Shown here: one piece after another, positions 55,015-63,859 of the stretch
Layout of the letters: each line of letters starts with the position of its first letter
How positions within the stretch are numbered: the first letter of the stretch is position 1
NCBI GenBank assembly: GCA_018831195.1
Contig: JAHJDP010000061.1
Coordinates: 29,138-93,137, forward strand
Origin: Candidatus Eisenbacteria bacterium
GTDB lineage: Bacteria; Eisenbacteria; RBG-16-71-46; CAIMUX01; JAHJDP01
Length of the DNA: 64,000 bases
Reading direction: 5' to 3'
Notes under the pieces: model-generated
Told to the model about the DNA's origin: nothing
The model's input: only the letters and a program-made list of their open reading frames with translations
The model's database searches: none
Position numbers and translations under genes: made by a program

Positions 55015-55123
55015 ACCTACCTATCGGACGATCAAAATTCCCTGAGGCGCTTCGAGCGACGAGTGGCTACCAGCTCCCCAAGCTCGAGGGTAAATTTAAG
55101 AAAAGAGAAGAAGGAGACGCGAC

Positions 55124-55528
55124 ATGTTTGGGAACAAGAAAGGTTTCACCCTAATCGAGCTGATGATTGTGGTGGTCATTATCGGTATCCTCGCGACCAT
55201 CGCCATCCCCAACTATATTTCAATGCAGGATCGCGCGAAAGAAGGCAGTGTGCGTGGAAACGCCCACTCCGTCCAACTCTCCGCGGAAGATTTTGCCGTT
55301 CAGAATAACGGTACCTATCCGGCCAACGCCGCCGCCATCGTCGCCACCATGTTCCCCGGTGGTGTATTCCCCAGGAATCCTTTCACCAACGCTGCTGAAG
55401 CTATCATCGCTGCTGATGGATGGACCGCTGGTGATGAAGGCAAGGTGGGCTATATTCTTGCCGCTGGGATTTATGACATCGAGGGGTATGGTAAGACAGC
55501 TGTCGTCCTAACCCTATCCAACGGTTAA
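55124..55528 (+). CDS. pilA: Type IVa major pilin PilA
   Basis: 134 residues. A short basic leader ends in KKG, cut by PilD before FTLIELMIVVVIIGILATIA. Glu5, Pro22 and Tyr24 of the mature pilin are present. The head domain is about 100 residues (QLSAEDFAVQNNGTYPANA) and has no Cys, so the usual C-terminal disulfide loop is absent. AAGGAG precedes the ATG. It is flanked by its own sigma-54 promoter and a strong terminator, so it is transcribed alone at high level. Confidence 0.96.
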   Translation: MFGNKKGFTLIELMIVVVIIGILATIAIPNYISMQDRAKEGSVRGNAHSVQLSAEDFAVQNNGTYPANAAAIVATMFPGGVFPRNPFTNAAEAIIAADGWTAGDEGKVGYILAAGIYDIEGYGKTAVVLTLSNG

Positions 55529-55561
55529 TCAACTCACAACCAGGCAGAGCAACAATCGAAG

Positions 55562-55598
55562 CAGCCCGCGGGATGGTCCCAGCGGGCTGTTTCTTTTT
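55562..55598 (+). terminator. Intrinsic terminator after pilA
   Basis: CAGCCCGC (55562-55569) pairs with GCGGGCTG (55582-55589). The inner GGGA/TCCC extends the stem to 12 bp with one bulged A and a 3-nt loop. It is followed by TTTCTTTTT. A textbook terminator 33 nt after the pilA stop. Confidence 0.93.
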
Positions 55599-55736
55599 GG
55601 TGCGCCCGGCATCGGGCCAGGCCAGACGCTCCTAAACGTTGCCGTTCACTTGACGATACAAGTAGAGAGGGAGTGTCACGATTTACCGGGACGATGCTCA
55701 AAGAAATAGGGACGGATTATTCCGGGAGCCGGCGCC

Positions 55737-56675
55737 ATGGAAGTGCTTCGAGTGGACCTTCTCAAAAAATCCTACCGCCTACCAAAATTGAGGGCCAAGA
55801 AGAAACCAGCGCTCCTGGGGCTCTCCCTTGAAGCCAGGGAGGGGGAGGTCCTGGGTCTCGTAGGGCCCAACGGAGCCGGAAAAACAACATTTTTCCGCAT
55901 CCTCATGGGTCTCTTGCGTCCCGATGAGGGCTCGGGGCATATCCTTGGATTTCCTCTGGGCCACCCAGAGGCCCGCCGTCAGATGGGATTTCTCCCCGAG
56001 CGTTTCTTCTTTTATCCTCGGCTGACGGTTGAGGAGATGCTCAATGTTTCAGCGCGGCTGTCCGGCGCCTCGAAGAAGGAGATGCGGTTCCGGACCCAGA
56101 GCGCCATGAAGCGCCTTGGACTGGATGAGGTCTTCTCGGTACAGCTCGGCAGCCTATCGAAGGGCTGGCTTCAGCGGGTCGGATTGGCTCAGGCCCTGGT
56201 AGGGGAACCCCGATTGCTCATACTGGATGAGCCGATGAGCGGGCTCGATCCGCTGGGAAGAGCGCAGGTTCGAGAATTCATTTCCGAGTTGGCGGCCGAG
56301 GGGAGAACCATCCTTCTGAGCTCACATATTTTGCCGGATGTCGAGGCTCTGGCCCATAGGGTTGCTCTCATTTCAAAAGGTCAAATACTTGAAATAACTT
56401 CGATGTCTCAGATTCTGAGGGAATCTCAGGATGACATGGAGATCCAGCTCTTGCCCCCTGAAGGATACCGGCCCGGCAAAGGCCGGATGTCCGGAAGAGA
56501 TACGGATGGATGGGAAAGGTGGGTCCTTGAAGGATTGCAGCAAGGTGAGTTGGAGATGATCTTGTCGGATCTTCTCAAGAAGGGCGCCTCCATTCGCTCC
56601 ATTCAGCCGCGAACAAATAATTTGGAAAGTCGTCTGCTGGAACAAATGAAGATCCAGAAGAAGAGGGTTGCTTGA
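55737..56675 (+). CDS. ABC transporter ATPase of the pil locus (PilH-like position)
   Basis: 312 residues: Walker A GPNGAGKTT near 46, signature-region LSKGWLQRVGLAQAL (LSKGW in place of LSGGQ), Walker B LLILDEPMSGLDP, then the H-loop (LLSSHI). The C-terminal 90 residues are variable. Together with the next gene it forms an ABC-2-type transporter. From memory, M. xanthus has ABC genes pilH and pilI at the same place after pilA and needs them for pilus assembly, so an equivalent role is likely. The stop overlaps the permease start as TGATG. Confidence 0.88.
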   Translation: MEVLRVDLLKKSYRLPKLRAKKKPALLGLSLEAREGEVLGLVGPNGAGKTTFFRILMGLLRPDEGSGHILGFPLGHPEARRQMGFLPERFFFYPRLTVEEMLNVSARLSGASKKEMRFRTQSAMKRLGLDEVFSVQLGSLSKGWLQRVGLAQALVGEPRLLILDEPMSGLDPLGRAQVREFISELAAEGRTILLSSHILPDVEALAHRVALISKGQILEITSMSQILRESQDDMEIQLLPPEGYRPGKGRMSGRDTDGWERWVLEGLQQGELEMILSDLLKKGASIRSIQPRTNNLESRLLEQMKIQKKRVA

Positions 56676-57451
56676 TGACTGCTATTTTTGTGATCGCGCG
56701 CCTGACATTTCTTGAAATCCGCAGGGAACGCGTCGTTTCCATCGTGGCGGCGTTGGGAATCCTCTCCATGTTTCTGACCTATATCTTTTCCCAATTAGCC
56801 CTGGGGGAGACGCGACGTATCATCATCGATTTTGGTTTGGGCTTTGGTACGGTGCTTGGTATTGCCCTGGTGATATTTGTAGGGACGACCCTTCTACATC
56901 GCGAACAGCTGGGGGGAAGCCTGGATATCATCCTCTCCCGCCCTATCGGACGGGGATCCTTTATCTGCGGGAAATTTCTTGGACTCTCGGGTCTTATGTT
57001 TCTCTGGGTTTCAATGTTGACCGCCCTTATCGCCCTGACACTTATGTTGATAAGAGAACCGGTGACCGGGGGGTTGCTCATCGCCGGGCTGATGCTATTT
57101 GTCAAACTTGAAATCCTATCAGCTGTCGGACTTCTGCTCGGAACTCTTTCCTCCCCGATTCTAGCCGGATTTCTTCTCTTGGCCATCGCCATGATGGGAC
57201 ATTCTGTCGGCGATCTCGAGGGATTGATTCCCCTTTTGTCGCAGGCCTTCGCTATTCACATTATACAAATACTTCTCACGATCTTGCCGCGGCTCGATCT
57301 TTACGGGACCTCTTTACCTGTTGCCTTGGGGCAAGTTTCAGGGAGCGGAATTCTGCCTTGGGCGCTGACCTATGGCATCTTTTACTCTGCCGCAGCCCTC
57401 GCTTTCGCCGCTTTCCGACTGGAAAGGACGGAGCTGAATGTTTCTCGTTAA
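56675..57451 (+). CDS. ABC-2-type permease of the pil locus (PilI-like position)
   Basis: 258 residues, about six hydrophobic segments (VSIVAALGILSMFLTYIF, GTVLGIALVIFVGTTLL, LILIREPVTGG region, LLGTLSSPILAGFLLLAIAM). The loop GGSLDIILSRPIGRG is typical of ABC-2 permeases, whose segment R(P)-x-R lies in the coupling region. Partner of the preceding ATPase. The substrate is unknown. It overlaps the next gene by 14 nt. Confidence 0.85.
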   Translation: MTAIFVIARLTFLEIRRERVVSIVAALGILSMFLTYIFSQLALGETRRIIIDFGLGFGTVLGIALVIFVGTTLLHREQLGGSLDIILSRPIGRGSFICGKFLGLSGLMFLWVSMLTALIALTLMLIREPVTGGLLIAGLMLFVKLEILSAVGLLLGTLSSPILAGFLLLAIAMMGHSVGDLEGLIPLLSQAFAIHIIQILLTILPRLDLYGTSLPVALGQVSGSGILPWALTYGIFYSAAALAFAAFRLERTELNVSR

Positions 57452-58148
57452 TGAACGGCTGAAAAAACGGCTCCGCGGCTGGGTTTTCTTGCTTCCGGCC
57501 ATGTTAGCCCTCGGGGCGGGAATCTGTGCCGCGCGGGAGTTATCTGCGGCGACCATCGTTGCCAAGAGAGAGGAACTGGCGGCCTTCCCATCCGGGCGGG
57601 CTCTGCCGATTCTCAGGATGGGCCATCCATCCCTCATGGCGGATCTGGCATGGTTGCGGGCGATTCAATATTACGGGGAACATCGCATACACGATCGGGA
57701 TTACCCCTATGCGGAACATCTCTTTAACATTATAACCGGTCTCGATCCCACCTTTGAACAGGCCTACGCTTTTGGCGCTCTCATTCTAGCAGAGGATGCT
57801 GGATCCCCGCAAAAGGCGGAGGCTCTACTGACCCGGGGGATCGCTTCAATGCCCGACTCATGGTGGATCCGCTTTGAACGCGGTTTCTTGAGGATGATAC
57901 ATCTTAAAAATCTTGAGGCTGCAACAAATGACTTTTACAAGGCCTCACTTTGTCCCGATTCTCCCGAATGGGTGACACGCTTCGCCGCTTGGAATTACGA
58001 AAAGCTGGGGGAGACGGAAACGGCTCGTAAACTATGGGAACGAGTAGGCTTGGAAACGGAAAATAAAATGGTCCTTGAAATTGCGGAGCGAGCGCTGAAT
58101 CGTCTTGACGAGGCGGAAATCGGGAGTGGGGACAATGAACGGAATTGA
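57438..58148 (+). CDS. Membrane-anchored TPR-like protein of the pil locus
   Basis: 236 residues: N-terminal membrane helix (WVFLLPAMLALGAGICAA), then helical TPR-like repeats (YAEHLFNIITGLDPTFEQAY, KAEALLTRGIASMPDSWWIR, WNYEKLGETETARKLWERVG). It sits between the ABC pair and pilD with 14-nt overlaps on both sides, so it is surely co-expressed. In M. xanthus an accessory protein, PilG, accompanies PilH and PilI. Whether this is its equivalent is unproven. Confidence 0.8.
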   Translation: MFLVNERLKKRLRGWVFLLPAMLALGAGICAARELSAATIVAKREELAAFPSGRALPILRMGHPSLMADLAWLRAIQYYGEHRIHDRDYPYAEHLFNIITGLDPTFEQAYAFGALILAEDAGSPQKAEALLTRGIASMPDSWWIRFERGFLRMIHLKNLEAATNDFYKASLCPDSPEWVTRFAAWNYEKLGETETARKLWERVGLETENKMVLEIAERALNRLDEAEIGSGDNERN

Positions 58149-58944
58149 TATCTGGATGTGGTTCCATGCGGGATGGGGTCAAGTCGTTGTCATTATCGTG
58201 GGATTGGTCTTGGGCAGCTTCCTGAATGTTGTTCGTGTCCGGCTGCCCGAAGGCGGTTCGATACTCTTTCCATCGTCTCATTGTCCGCGCTGCAAGGCTA
58301 AGGTCCGTCCTTGGGATAATATTCCGGTTCTCTCCTATTTATTGCTGGGCGGGCGATGCAGAGATTGCCGGCTGGTCATTTCCTGGTGCTATCCTGTAGT
58401 GGAACTCCTCAGCGCCGTGGTCCTTTGGTTTACGGTAAGAAATGCCCCCACTCCAATGGCCGCCGCCTTTAGCGCCGTCTTTGCGCTGGCGCTGCTCCTG
58501 GTCCTCTTTATCGATTTGGATTGGCAGATCATTCCAGATGTTATCACCCTTCCGGGAATCGTTCTGGGCCTTCTTGCCGGCTTCTGGATGGAGGGAGGCG
58601 TTCTCCCACGCCTCATAGGCGCCGCTGTGGGAGGATTGGGTCTTTTGACCCTGGCGTGGCTTTACAGGGCCGCGACAGGAACCGACGGTTTGGGGATGGG
58701 GGACGTCAAACTGCTGGCCATGGTCGGCGCCTTTTTGGGATGGAAAGGAACCCTGGGCGTCATTCTATTGGGATCCCTGGCCGGAAGTCTCCTGGGCTTG
58801 GCCTTACTCGTTGCAGGCCGCGCTGATAGGAAGACAACCCTTCCCTTCGGCTCCTTTCTGGCGCCGGCGGCCTGGGTGGTCCTCTATTGGGGCCAGAATC
58901 TTTGGGAAGTTTATCGTGGACTTTGTCGTGCCCTAGGTGGTTAA
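58135..58944 (+). CDS. pilD: Prepilin peptidase / N-methyltransferase PilD
   Basis: 269 residues from the ATG at 58135, 14 nt inside the preceding gene. The N-terminal methyltransferase part keeps both zinc Cys pairs (CPRC and CRDC). The peptidase part, with about seven membrane helices, has the two catalytic Asp motifs, FIDLDWQIIPD near 122 and GMGDVKLLAM near 190. It cleaves the PilA leader before Phe1 and methylates it, at the inner membrane. Confidence 0.95.
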   Translation: MNGIDIWMWFHAGWGQVVVIIVGLVLGSFLNVVRVRLPEGGSILFPSSHCPRCKAKVRPWDNIPVLSYLLLGGRCRDCRLVISWCYPVVELLSAVVLWFTVRNAPTPMAAAFSAVFALALLLVLFIDLDWQIIPDVITLPGIVLGLLAGFWMEGGVLPRLIGAAVGGLGLLTLAWLYRAATGTDGLGMGDVKLLAMVGAFLGWKGTLGVILLGSLAGSLLGLALLVAGRADRKTTLPFGSFLAPAAWVVLYWGQNLWEVYRGLCRALGG

Positions 58945-59025
58945 CCCAAAGGCCTTACCGGCCGATATTAAAACAGGTCGCATTCTTTACCGGGCACTTA
59001 GTCATTATAACCATCGGGAGGGCAT

Positions 59026-60075
59026 GTGCCTCTACGTCCCAAATCATCCGTTGCCTTAGACATAGGATCGCACGCCATAAAGGTTGTCGAAATCGTCAAC
59101 AAGGCAGGTGAAGTTCATTTGTTGAACTATGGCGTCGAGACTCTCCCTCCGGATTCCATAGTCGACTCCGAGGTCATGGATAGGCAGCTCGTCACTGAGA
59201 CGATCCAGAATCTTTTTGAGAAACGGGGAATAAAAAACCGCCGGGTCGTGAGTGCGGTTGCCGGGCGGGGCGTTATTGTTAAACGTATTCGAATGGAGAA
59301 AGCGGAAGGCGAGGAAGCCGCCGAAGCGATTCGAATCGAGGCGGAGAATCATGTTCCCTATGATATGGAAGAAGTCTCCCTTGACTTTCAAATACTTAAC
59401 CCCGACGTGAGCCCCCGTGACATGGAAGTCTTATTGGTGGCTGCGAAGCGGGAGAGAATAAGTGATCATGCCCAGCTTTTGAGAGAAGCTGGATTGACGC
59501 CCATCGCCATCGATCTACATGCTTTTGCGATCCAAAATGCCCTCGAATGGAATCATGATATTAACCCCGAAGAAGTTCTCGCGCTGATCAATATCGGCGC
59601 CGAAATGACGAATATCCATATCATACGGGATAACAATCCACTTTACACACAAGACGCATCCACAGGAGGCCATGATTTCATTCGTGGCGTACAAAAAGCC
59701 TTTCAATGTACGCGTGAAGAGGCGATGGATGCATTAAGGGGTGGAAAGGATTCCTCTGGCATGAAGCTCGACACTCTTGTCGAAGAATTCTGCGCCGAGT
59801 TAAGCAACACTTTGGAGAAAAGTTTGCTCTATCTCCAAACATCCACCGAGGACGTTGAACGCATCCATCGTGTTTTTCTATCTGGCGGCGGCGCCTTAAT
59901 TCGGGGGCTCAGTGAGACTCTGAATCGGATGCAAGACGCGTCTGTTGAAATTGTAGATCCCTTCAAGAGAATTCGATGCGCGTCGGAAATATTTGCAGGT
60001 TCCGACCCGAAGGGATTTGCACCCCAACTAACAGTGGGCGTGGGTTTGGCCCTGAGAAGGGGACAGGGGCAGTGA
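59026..60075 (+). CDS. pilM: Type IV pilus actin-like ATPase PilM
   Basis: 349 residues with a GTG start after GGGAGGG. FtsA/actin fold: VALDIGSHAIKVVEI at the N-terminus (phosphate 1), INIGAEMTNIHIIRDN near 190 (phosphate 2) and VFLSGGGALIRGL near 285 (adenosine motif). A cytoplasmic ring protein that docks PilN's N-terminus. The stop overlaps pilN as GTGA. Confidence 0.95.
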   Translation: MPLRPKSSVALDIGSHAIKVVEIVNKAGEVHLLNYGVETLPPDSIVDSEVMDRQLVTETIQNLFEKRGIKNRRVVSAVAGRGVIVKRIRMEKAEGEEAAEAIRIEAENHVPYDMEEVSLDFQILNPDVSPRDMEVLLVAAKRERISDHAQLLREAGLTPIAIDLHAFAIQNALEWNHDINPEEVLALINIGAEMTNIHIIRDNNPLYTQDASTGGHDFIRGVQKAFQCTREEAMDALRGGKDSSGMKLDTLVEEFCAELSNTLEKSLLYLQTSTEDVERIHRVFLSGGGALIRGLSETLNRMQDASVEIVDPFKRIRCASEIFAGSDPKGFAPQLTVGVGLALRRGQGQ

Positions 60076-60659
60076 TCAGTGTCAATCTTCTCCCGGAAGA
60101 GGAACGAATACTCGAAGGTCGATTCGGCGGCGCCCCCCGGTGGGGTGTAGTGCTGCCCATTGTTCTTAGTTGCGCCATTCTCCTTCCTTTGGGCGGTATG
60201 GTCCTGATGCAGAGGACAAAAATCGCAAATTTGAAGGAGGATATTGCAAGAACTCAAGTGGAGAAAGCACGTTTGGCGCCGCAGGTCCAGCTCGTTCAAG
60301 ATCTGGTGTCGCGTCAACGTGAACTCCGGGATCGATTGCGCGTCTTGAGGGATTTGGGTCGGAATCGAACCGAAATGGTCCGGGTGGTGGATGAACTTGC
60401 CCGGCACATTCCCGAAAATCTTTGGCTTACAAAATTTTCATTGAATCCGGGCGGTGGGTACCGGTTGGAGGGTACTACATTTTCCAACCTCCTCGTCGCG
60501 GATTTAATGGGCCGGCTGGAGAGTTCCGATTTGTTTTACAAAGTGGATCTTGTGGAATCCAAGAGGGATTTGCTCGGAGAAGAGCCGATTATAAAATTCG
60601 CAATTCTGTTCACGCTCACCGACAAACCTGTTCCCAACAGTGAAGGGGAGGGATCATAG
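60072..60659 (+). CDS. pilN: Type IV pilus alignment protein PilN
   Basis: 195 residues with a GTG at 60072 overlapping the pilM stop; the longer ORF upstream is a shadow of pilM. It starts ISVNLLPEEER, the short N-terminal motif that binds PilM, then has one membrane helix (VVLPIVLSCAILLPLGGMVL), a coiled-coil stretch and a small ferredoxin-like domain (NLWLTKFSLNPGGGYRLEG). It links PilM to PilO in the periplasm. Confidence 0.92.
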   Translation: MISVNLLPEEERILEGRFGGAPRWGVVLPIVLSCAILLPLGGMVLMQRTKIANLKEDIARTQVEKARLAPQVQLVQDLVSRQRELRDRLRVLRDLGRNRTEMVRVVDELARHIPENLWLTKFSLNPGGGYRLEGTTFSNLLVADLMGRLESSDLFYKVDLVESKRDLLGEEPIIKFAILFTLTDKPVPNSEGEGS

Positions 60660-60660
60660 G

Positions 60661-61350
60661 GTGATTGAGCTTCGCGATCCCAAAAACCAGCGAACGATAT
60701 TCAGCATCATTGTATTGGGTGTGATAGGGTACCTGTTTTTTGCAAATACATGGTTCCCATGGAGTTACAAAGCCCATGCTTCTGAGATCAAGACGTTGGA
60801 AGAGGAATATCAGGGGCTGGCGCGTGAGGTGACGCAGGCACAGCAAGCAGCACGGCGTTTGAAACTCCTGCAAGAGGAATATGAGACATTGGCTCGTCAT
60901 TGGGAGACGGCCAAATGTTTCCTTCCGGAAGAGAGGGAGATTGTCTCTCTCTTGAGAGAAATCACGATTGCGGGCCAGTCGGCGGGAGTCGAATTTGTAC
61001 ATGTCTTGCCGAAGAGTCCTGTACCCCAACTCTATGTAACCGAACACCCAATAGAGATAAGGGTCATGGGCGGTTTTCATCAGATGGGGACATTTTTGGG
61101 TGAGTTATCGGCCCTTGATCGTTTGGTAACAATAACTCTTGTCAAAATAGAAGCAATAGATAATCAAAGTGAAGAGACCTCGATGGAAGCGACATTTACT
61201 TCATCGGCCTTTACGTTGGGGGGAATGGACCCCAAGACCGTTGAAGCCAATAAAAATGACAAGGGTGTGAAGGGAAAGATTCAGCAGGTTCAGCAGAAGC
61301 TTACGGGACGCCAGGGGGACTCGCAGCACGGTAGCCCCTCGGAGGAATAG
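60661..61350 (+). CDS. pilO: Type IV pilus alignment protein PilO
   Basis: 229 residues from a GTG at 60661 (GGAGG 9 nt upstream); GTG at 60640 inside pilN is an alternative. One membrane helix (IFSIIVLGVIGYLFFANTWF), a coiled coil with heptad-like Glu/Gln/Leu, then the PilO ferredoxin-like fold (SAGVEFVHVLPKS, HQMGTFLGELSALDRLVTI). The last 40 residues are an extra Lys/Gln/Ser-rich tail, probably disordered. Partner of PilN. Confidence 0.92.
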   Translation: MIELRDPKNQRTIFSIIVLGVIGYLFFANTWFPWSYKAHASEIKTLEEEYQGLAREVTQAQQAARRLKLLQEEYETLARHWETAKCFLPEEREIVSLLREITIAGQSAGVEFVHVLPKSPVPQLYVTEHPIEIRVMGGFHQMGTFLGELSALDRLVTITLVKIEAIDNQSEETSMEATFTSSAFTLGGMDPKTVEANKNDKGVKGKIQQVQQKLTGRQGDSQHGSPSEE

Positions 61351-61352
61351 GT

Positions 61353-61922
61353 ATGCGCAGAGCCTTGCCACTCATCATCGCTCTCGTGGTGGTCATCGGG
61401 ATGGGTCTCACCGGCATTGGAAGCCCGGAAGGTTCCGAGCCGACCACGGTTGGAGGGAATGATCCGGTTCAATCGGCCAAAAACGTCGTGACGATGGACA
61501 GGCAGGAAATCCCTTCGTCGAAGCCGGAGAATCCACCATCAAACCAAGAGCTCACCCTTCGGGAACAACTTGAACAGCTTCCCGGATGGCAGCCGTATGT
61601 TTATGAGAGCCTCGGTCGGAGAGATCCATTCAGTCCACTGCTCTCGGATGGTGAGGATGAAAAGAGGCTTTCGGATCTGCCGGATCCAAGAAATCTCGTT
61701 CTCGTCGGTGTTCTCTGGGGGGAAGATGATAAATTTGCGCTGGTAGAGAATACCAGAGGCCAGAATTTTGTTTTGAGAGAAGGCGACCCGGTATGGCGCG
61801 GCCGGATCGTCACAGTTGAGCCCAAATCGATCACTATTCGCTACAATCATTTTGGTATGTGGGAAACGATTAATCTGCCCCTAAGTGTTGGAAAGGAGGC
61901 GATCCATGCTGTGGAACGCTAG
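61353..61922 (+). CDS. pilP: Type IV pilus PilP-like protein
   Basis: 189 residues behind GGAGGAATAGGT. The N-terminal hydrophobic segment (LPLIIALVVVIGMGL) has no lipobox Cys, unlike the lipoprotein PilP of Pseudomonas. A Ser/Pro/Glu-rich linker follows, then GRRDPFSPLL and the beta-sandwich homology region (LVLVGVLWGEDDKFALVE, FVLREGDPVWRG). It links PilNO to the PilQ secretin. Overlaps pilQ by 17 nt. Confidence 0.9.
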   Translation: MRRALPLIIALVVVIGMGLTGIGSPEGSEPTTVGGNDPVQSAKNVVTMDRQEIPSSKPENPPSNQELTLREQLEQLPGWQPYVYESLGRRDPFSPLLSDGEDEKRLSDLPDPRNLVLVGVLWGEDDKFALVENTRGQNFVLREGDPVWRGRIVTVEPKSITIRYNHFGMWETINLPLSVGKEAIHAVER

Positions 61923-63771
61923 AACCCTCTGCGTCTGTGTTGCGGGATTTCTTCTCGTGGCCGGCGCGGGAGCCGGGGCTGCGAACACAGGACACCTGGA
62001 GACCGTTGGTCTTTCACATGACGGTGACCGTGTCGAGCTATTTTTCTCCGGTTGGTATCCGGGGGATGGGGGATCGCCGGCCGATGTTTTCACATTAAAC
62101 GATCCACCACGGATCGTTGTCGATTTGCCGGGGTTGGCGCAGCCGGTGGTGCCGGAAGACTTGACCCAGCTGCCTCCAGGGGTCATCGGAGTGCGTTGGA
62201 CAGTTTATCAAGACGATCCCATTGTTCCGGTTGTTCGATATGTCGTAGAAATGGATCGACCGGTTGAGCTGGAAGTCACGCCAAAAGAAAATGGCCTTAC
62301 GGTTTGTGCCACACCGTTCAGCGAGACAGACAAAAAGACCATTTTTGAAAAACCAGCGAATGACTATGCGCCAGAGATTGAGGGAGACTTATCTACCGAT
62401 TCTTATGCCGCTCCTGATTCTAAATCCCCTTTTGTAAAGAAAAATGCAGCGGTGGCATTTGTATCACCCTTCAGTTATGCGAGTCAGCCCTTTGAAGCAA
62501 GCGGCGGTCCCGATGACGCATCGCCTCCCATGGGATCAGCCGATCCCGGTAATGCCAGTTGGATGTCTGACATAAGGGTCATGTCATTGGATGTTGAGGG
62601 AGCCAGCGTTCATGCCGTCTTACGGTCGATATCAGAATTTTCAGGGGTGAATATTGTGGCGGATCAGGATGTTCGTGGATCCGTCATCATAAAAGTCAAT
62701 GAGCTACCTTGGCCCAAGGTCCTCGATGCCGTCTGTTTAAGCCAAGGTTTGCGGGCGACACCGGGGGATGGAGTCATCCGAGTCACGACTCTTAACACCG
62801 TTCAGAGCGAAGAGCTGGAAATTCAGGCGGCGGCGAGGCGGAAAGAAGATCTCATGCCTTTGGAAACAAAAGTGATTCCGGTGGGATACGCCAAAGCCTC
62901 CGAATTGATGGAATCCTTGACATTCTTGCTCAGTACACGCGGGCGCCTGCAAGTCGACGAACGCACGAATTCCCTTCTGGTCACAGATACGGATGTCAGG
63001 ATAGAAAGTCTGTCCGAAATGGTCAGTCGATTGGACACGGAGACGATTCAAATTCAGATAAAGGCCAGGCTTGTGGATCTTGATGAGAAAACGGCCCGAC
63101 AGCTCGGCATTTCGTGGAGTCTATCGAATCTCCATAAGGACAATGTTTCAGGTCAGTTCGATTTCATCTCCGATGATATTGCGGATGCGGCCGGAAACCT
63201 CGAGTTTGGCGTCATGGATAATTTTGGTGAACTCGACGCTGTACTGCAAGCCCTGGAGGACGAGAATAGGGCTCGGATCATCTCGAGCCCCACTATAACA
63301 ACTGTGAGCAACAGGGCGGCCAGTATTCTTGTTGGAAAGGAAGTCCCCCTCATCGTTATGGATGAAGCGGGGAATCCGACCACAGAACTTAAAAAGGTTG
63401 GTATCACACTCAAGGTGACGCCGTATGTGAACCGGGATGGCCGTATCACACTCGATCTCCATCCTGAGGTCAGCGATTTGTCTTCACAGGCCACGGTTCA
63501 AGGTGGCGTCGTCTTCACGACAGCCGAGGCGGATACCAGAGTCATGGTGGGATCCCATCAGACGGCTGTGATCGGCGGCCTCGTTCGCGAGAACACCGTT
63601 ACCTTTGAGCGCGGCTTGCCCTTCCTCAAAGATATCCCGCTGCTGGGTTATCTATTCAAGAAGGTTGAAAAAGTCAACGAGTACCGGGAGTTGATGATCT
63701 TTGTGACACCGAGTTTGGTCGAGAGCGTGGCGCAACTTCCGGGTACCGAGGAACAATTTCGGGATAACTAA
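61906..63771 (+). CDS. pilQ: Type IV pilus secretin PilQ
   Basis: About 621 residues from the ATG at 61906 (AAGGAGG 6 nt upstream), with a signal peptide (CVAGFLLVAGAGAGAA). One AMIN domain at about 30-130 (peptidoglycan binding), a variable linker, STN and secretin N1 domains at about 220-400 (MSLDVEGASVHAVLRSISEF, RGRLQVDERTNSLLVTD) and the secretin pore at about 460-610 (VGKEVPLIV, VGITLKVTPYVNRDG, GLPFLKDIPLLGYLFK). Forms the OM channel for the pilus. Only one AMIN domain is evident. A strong terminator follows. Confidence 0.95.
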   Translation: MLWNARTLCVCVAGFLLVAGAGAGAANTGHLETVGLSHDGDRVELFFSGWYPGDGGSPADVFTLNDPPRIVVDLPGLAQPVVPEDLTQLPPGVIGVRWTVYQDDPIVPVVRYVVEMDRPVELEVTPKENGLTVCATPFSETDKKTIFEKPANDYAPEIEGDLSTDSYAAPDSKSPFVKKNAAVAFVSPFSYASQPFEASGGPDDASPPMGSADPGNASWMSDIRVMSLDVEGASVHAVLRSISEFSGVNIVADQDVRGSVIIKVNELPWPKVLDAVCLSQGLRATPGDGVIRVTTLNTVQSEELEIQAAARRKEDLMPLETKVIPVGYAKASELMESLTFLLSTRGRLQVDERTNSLLVTDTDVRIESLSEMVSRLDTETIQIQIKARLVDLDEKTARQLGISWSLSNLHKDNVSGQFDFISDDIADAAGNLEFGVMDNFGELDAVLQALEDENRARIISSPTITTVSNRAASILVGKEVPLIVMDEAGNPTTELKKVGITLKVTPYVNRDGRITLDLHPEVSDLSSQATVQGGVVFTTAEADTRVMVGSHQTAVIGGLVRENTVTFERGLPFLKDIPLLGYLFKKVEKVNEYRELMIFVTPSLVESVAQLPGTEEQFRDN

Positions 63772-63807
63772 TCGGTTGTGCTTCTGAAATTGCATCTGAG
63801 GGGGTCA

Positions 63808-63844
63808 AGCGCCCGGCGGTCCATGCGGCCGCCGGGCGCTTTTC
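63808..63844 (+). terminator. Intrinsic terminator after pilQ
   Basis: A perfect 12-bp GC-rich stem (AGCGCCCGGCGG with CCGCCGGGCGCT) has a 9-nt loop and is followed by TTT plus the stem's last T. It lies 36 nt after the pilQ stop and ends the pil locus. It also separates pilQ from the convergent gene at the right edge. Confidence 0.9.
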
Positions 63845-63859
63845 AGGCTTGCCGCGGAT

